Positions 7,584 through 9,046 of a stretch of DNA of 9,046 nt are shown in pieces (the stretch's first letter is position 1; every line of letters begins with the position of its first letter). The DNA lies in NCBI GenBank assembly GCA_040383485.1, contig JBEIDK010000133.1, forward strand, positions 1 through 9,046, read 5' to 3'. This stretch comes from JBEIDK01 sp040383485. Lineage in GTDB: Bacteria; Bacteroidota; Bacteroidia; UBA4408. The notes beneath the pieces are model-generated. The model made no database searches, was not told the origin of the DNA, and saw only the letters and a list, made by a program, of their open reading frames with translations. The position numbers and the translations under genes are program-made.

Positions 7584-7642
7584 TAAAACTATTTGTTTAT
7601 TTCAGAACCTAAAAGTAAATCAAATTTTTGGTTGTTTAAAAA

Positions 7643-8638
7643 CTATTTTAGTCTTTTTAAGGACTCTTTAGCTTTTTCATTTTCAGGTTCAAGTTGCAAG
7701 GTCTTTTCATAATCAGAAATTGCTCCTTTTTTGTTACCAAGTTTTTCTTGACAGAATCCATGCATATAGAATCCCATGGCAAAATTAGGCTGAGCAAGCA
7801 TATTGCGTTCAAAAAAAGTTGCTGCTTTACCATAGTTTTTTTCTAATTCAATTATTACAATTCCTAAGTTATATAGTGCTCCTTTGTAATCGGGTTTTAA
7901 TTGTAAGGCTTGAGAATATAACTCTAAAGCTTTTTTAAAGTCGCCATTGGTTTGAAAAAACACTCCTTTATTATAATATGGTTCAGGATTTTTGGCATCA
8001 ATATTAGAGGCATTTGTGTAATAGGCTACAGCTTTTGGATTATTTTTTGCTGCATAAATTAAACCGAGTTGTATATAAGCATTATAGTATTCTTGATTAT
8101 AATTTATAGCTTCTTGAAATGCCAATAATGCCCTTGTGGTATCATGTAATTCCTTTTGATTCATTCCTATTAAAAAGTATGCTTTGGAATTAGACTTGTC
8201 TTTATCAATAACTTTATTGGCATAACTAATAGCTCTTATATTTTCTTTTACATATAAATATAATTCACTCATTTTTAATAAGGCATCTATATTGTTACTG
8301 TCAACCTGCAAACACTTATCTAGAGCAGATTTACATCGTCCACTATTATTGGTAATTAAATGCAAGTCGGCAACAGTAATGTAATAGCTAGCATTGTTAC
8401 TATCAAGTTCAATTGCTTTGTTAATATCATTTGTTGACTCTCCCAATTGCAATTTAGCAAGATAATAGTTGGCTCTTCTATAATATGCTTCAGCATTAGC
8501 TGGTTCAACTTTAATTATCGAATCCAATTGGCTTAATGTAGCATCCTTTTTAATTGAATTAACCTTTAAAGACTTAGAGTTATTGTTACAATTGATAAAA
8601 ATTATTGATAATGTGAGTACTAAAATAATTTGTTTCAT
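7643..8638 (-). CDS. Tetratricopeptide-repeat lipoprotein (eight TPRs)
   Basis: The 331-residue protein begins with a short lipoprotein signal peptide ending in FINC (Cys17), followed by an Asn/Ser/Lys-rich linker (18-48). The rest is an almost unbroken array of eight 34-residue TPR units at about 49-82, 83-116, 117-150, 151-184, 185-217, 218-251, 252-286 and 287-320. They show the usual small residue at position 8 (for example Ala56, Ala90, Gly158, Gly192, Gly225, Gly259, Gly294) and a frequent Ala near positions 20 or 27. TPR solenoids bind peptides or scaffold complexes, so this is likely an envelope scaffold whose partner is unknown. Residues after the cysteine (NNNSK) lack the acidic surface-export signal, which points to a periplasm-facing position (inference). 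It is the first gene of the minus-strand block; about 310 bp of AT-rich DNA precede its ATG at 8638, so the promoter is probably there, though no exact TAnnTTTG box was found. Confidence 0.9.
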   Translation of the reverse strand: MKQIILVLTLSIIFINCNNNSKSLKVNSIKKDATLSQLDSIIKVEPANAEAYYRRANYYLAKLQLGESTNDINKAIELDSNNASYYITVADLHLITNNSGRCKSALDKCLQVDSNNIDALLKMSELYLYVKENIRAISYANKVIDKDKSNSKAYFLIGMNQKELHDTTRALLAFQEAINYNQEYYNAYIQLGLIYAAKNNPKAVAYYTNASNIDAKNPEPYYNKGVFFQTNGDFKKALELYSQALQLKPDYKGALYNLGIVIIELEKNYGKAATFFERNMLAQPNFAMGFYMHGFCQEKLGNKKGAISDYEKTLQLEPENEKAKESLKRLK

Positions 8639-8801
8639 AAATTAAATTTGGAATTAGTTGTTTTAATAAACAATGCTACAAATTATTTAATTGATTTCTA
8701 AAATATTTGAAATGAATTTTAAGTTAATCTTACTTAGACAAAAAAAATCATTCATAAATAGCTTAATATCAAAGCTTAAAATAGATAAAGTCAGGTAATG
8801 T

Positions 8802-8819
8802 TTTGATTCTTCAATCAAA
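8802..8819. repeat. Perfect 7-bp hairpin with CTTC loop
   Basis: TTTGATT (8802-8808) and AATCAAA (8813-8819) pair exactly around a 4-base loop, CTTC. On the plus strand it is followed by TGATTTATTTT, which is weakly terminator-like, but there is no plus-strand gene upstream within view. On the minus strand no T run follows. It may be an operator-like or leader element of the TPR gene, or chance in AT-rich DNA. Confidence 0.3.
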
Positions 8820-8856
8820 TGATTTATTTTAAAAATGAATCTAAAAATTTTATGTA

Positions 8857-8892
8857 AGTTCATTCAATAATAATAGAAATTGAATAATAACT
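8857..8892. repeat. Imperfect AT-rich hairpin
   Basis: ATTCAAT (8862-8868) is the exact reverse complement of ATTGAAT (8879-8885), with a 10-base loop. Beyond a small internal loop, AGTT (8857-8860) also pairs with AACT (8889-8892). If a minus-strand gene ends near 8953, this could be part of its termination region; no strong T run follows on that strand. Chance is possible. Confidence 0.25.
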
Positions 8893-8952
8893 CTTTATTC
8901 TTTTTTTAACTATAAAAAATGATTAAGAAAAACAATTTTAAGCATTATTAAA

Positions 8953-9046
8953 TTAAACTTTATGAAAAAGCTTCGCTAGCGATTTGCTTCCGAAAGAAAG
9001 TTGAAAAATAACAACAGATTTGACTGGGATGATAGCTGAGATATTA
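8953..9046 (-). CDS. Possible 3' end of a minus-strand gene (or repeat), running off the right edge
   Basis: From the right edge one minus-strand frame is open for 30 codons (9045 down to 8956) and ends with TAA at 8955-8953. It reads NISAIIPVKSVVIFQL and ends in KSLAKLFHKV. The last 85 bp are about 35 percent GC by hand count, against about 14 percent just before, which fits coding or otherwise constrained DNA. The other two minus frames are also open for over 20 codons, so the frame is not secure, and I do not recognise the peptide. The block also holds the 10-bp palindrome TCGCTAGCGA (8973-8982), so it could instead be the edge of an intergenic repeat. Confidence 0.2.
   Translation of the reverse strand, partial: NISAIIPVKSVVIFQLSFGSKSLAKLFHKV

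Larger units (their letters stand above)
8639..8952. other. AT-rich intergenic region, likely upstream region of the TPR gene
   Basis: This stretch of about 314 bp has no credible coding frame on either strand. It is very AT-rich; 8881-8960 is roughly 14 percent GC by hand count. It contains two small hairpins listed separately and a direct repeat AGCTTAA at 8760-8766 and 8773-8779. I found no exact Bacteroidota -7 box (TAnnTTTG) on the minus strand. The nearest is ATAATTTG, about 30 bp before the TPR start, with no matching TTG at the right distance. No tRNA or obvious structured RNA is seen. Confidence 0.6.

Noticed and set aside
8639..8700. Candidate promoter ATAATTTG before the TPR gene
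   Set aside because: It is off by the first two bases from the TAnnTTTG -7 box and has no TTG at the -33 distance.
8920..8976. Short plus-strand frames beginning at ATG 8920 and ATG 8962
   Set aside because: They stop after 10 and 5 codons respectively and have no supporting features.
1..9046. Search for CRISPR arrays, transposase genes, tRNA or rRNA, toxin-antitoxin pairs and defence genes
   Set aside because: I saw no spaced direct repeats, no transposase or integrase motifs, no cloverleaf-like segment, and no gene pair with such features; every gene has an envelope or metabolic family match.

Overview
The window looks like chromosomal DNA from a Bacteroidota bacterium (Sphingobacteriales/Chitinophagales/Flavobacteriia-like). 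It is strongly AT-rich. Starts lack clear Shine-Dalgarno sites and sit behind A/T-rich leaders. Several proteins are of kinds common in this phylum: a PstS-like lipoprotein, a UbiD-family protein of about 610 residues, a choice-of-anchor-D lipoprotein, a TPR lipoprotein and the roughly 400-residue alanine dehydrogenase type. The assignment rests on protein character, because the window has no rRNA or marker gene.

Left block (plus strand, 1-3877): the 3' part of a PstS-like periplasmic binding protein, then thiL (thiamine-monophosphate kinase) after 29 bp, then a UbiD-family decarboxylase after 82 bp. The last gap holds a 9-bp inverted repeat.

Right block (minus strand, 8638-3889, listed in transcription order): an eight-repeat TPR lipoprotein, an alanine dehydrogenase/PNT-family protein, a small choice-of-anchor-D (ASH/Ig-like) lipoprotein, an FkbM-family methyltransferase that must start at a non-ATG codon, and a seven-helix M48 (Ste24-type) membrane metalloprotease. 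Gaps are 59, 11, 32 and 64 bp, so part or all of it may be one transcript. The two blocks converge with only 11 bp between stop codons (3878-3888).

Right edge (8639-9046): about 310 bp of very AT-rich non-coding DNA with two weak hairpins, then about 90 bp of clearly higher GC that may be the 3' end of a further minus-strand gene or part of a repeat.

Most genes are housekeeping or envelope functions and no mobile element, CRISPR array, tRNA or rRNA was seen. I found no convincing new multi-gene system. The points most worth checking are the dehydrogenase, which lacks the classical alanine dehydrogenase Lys/His pair, the PstS-like protein, which lacks the phosphate-contact motif, and the UbiD-family protein of unassigned substrate.
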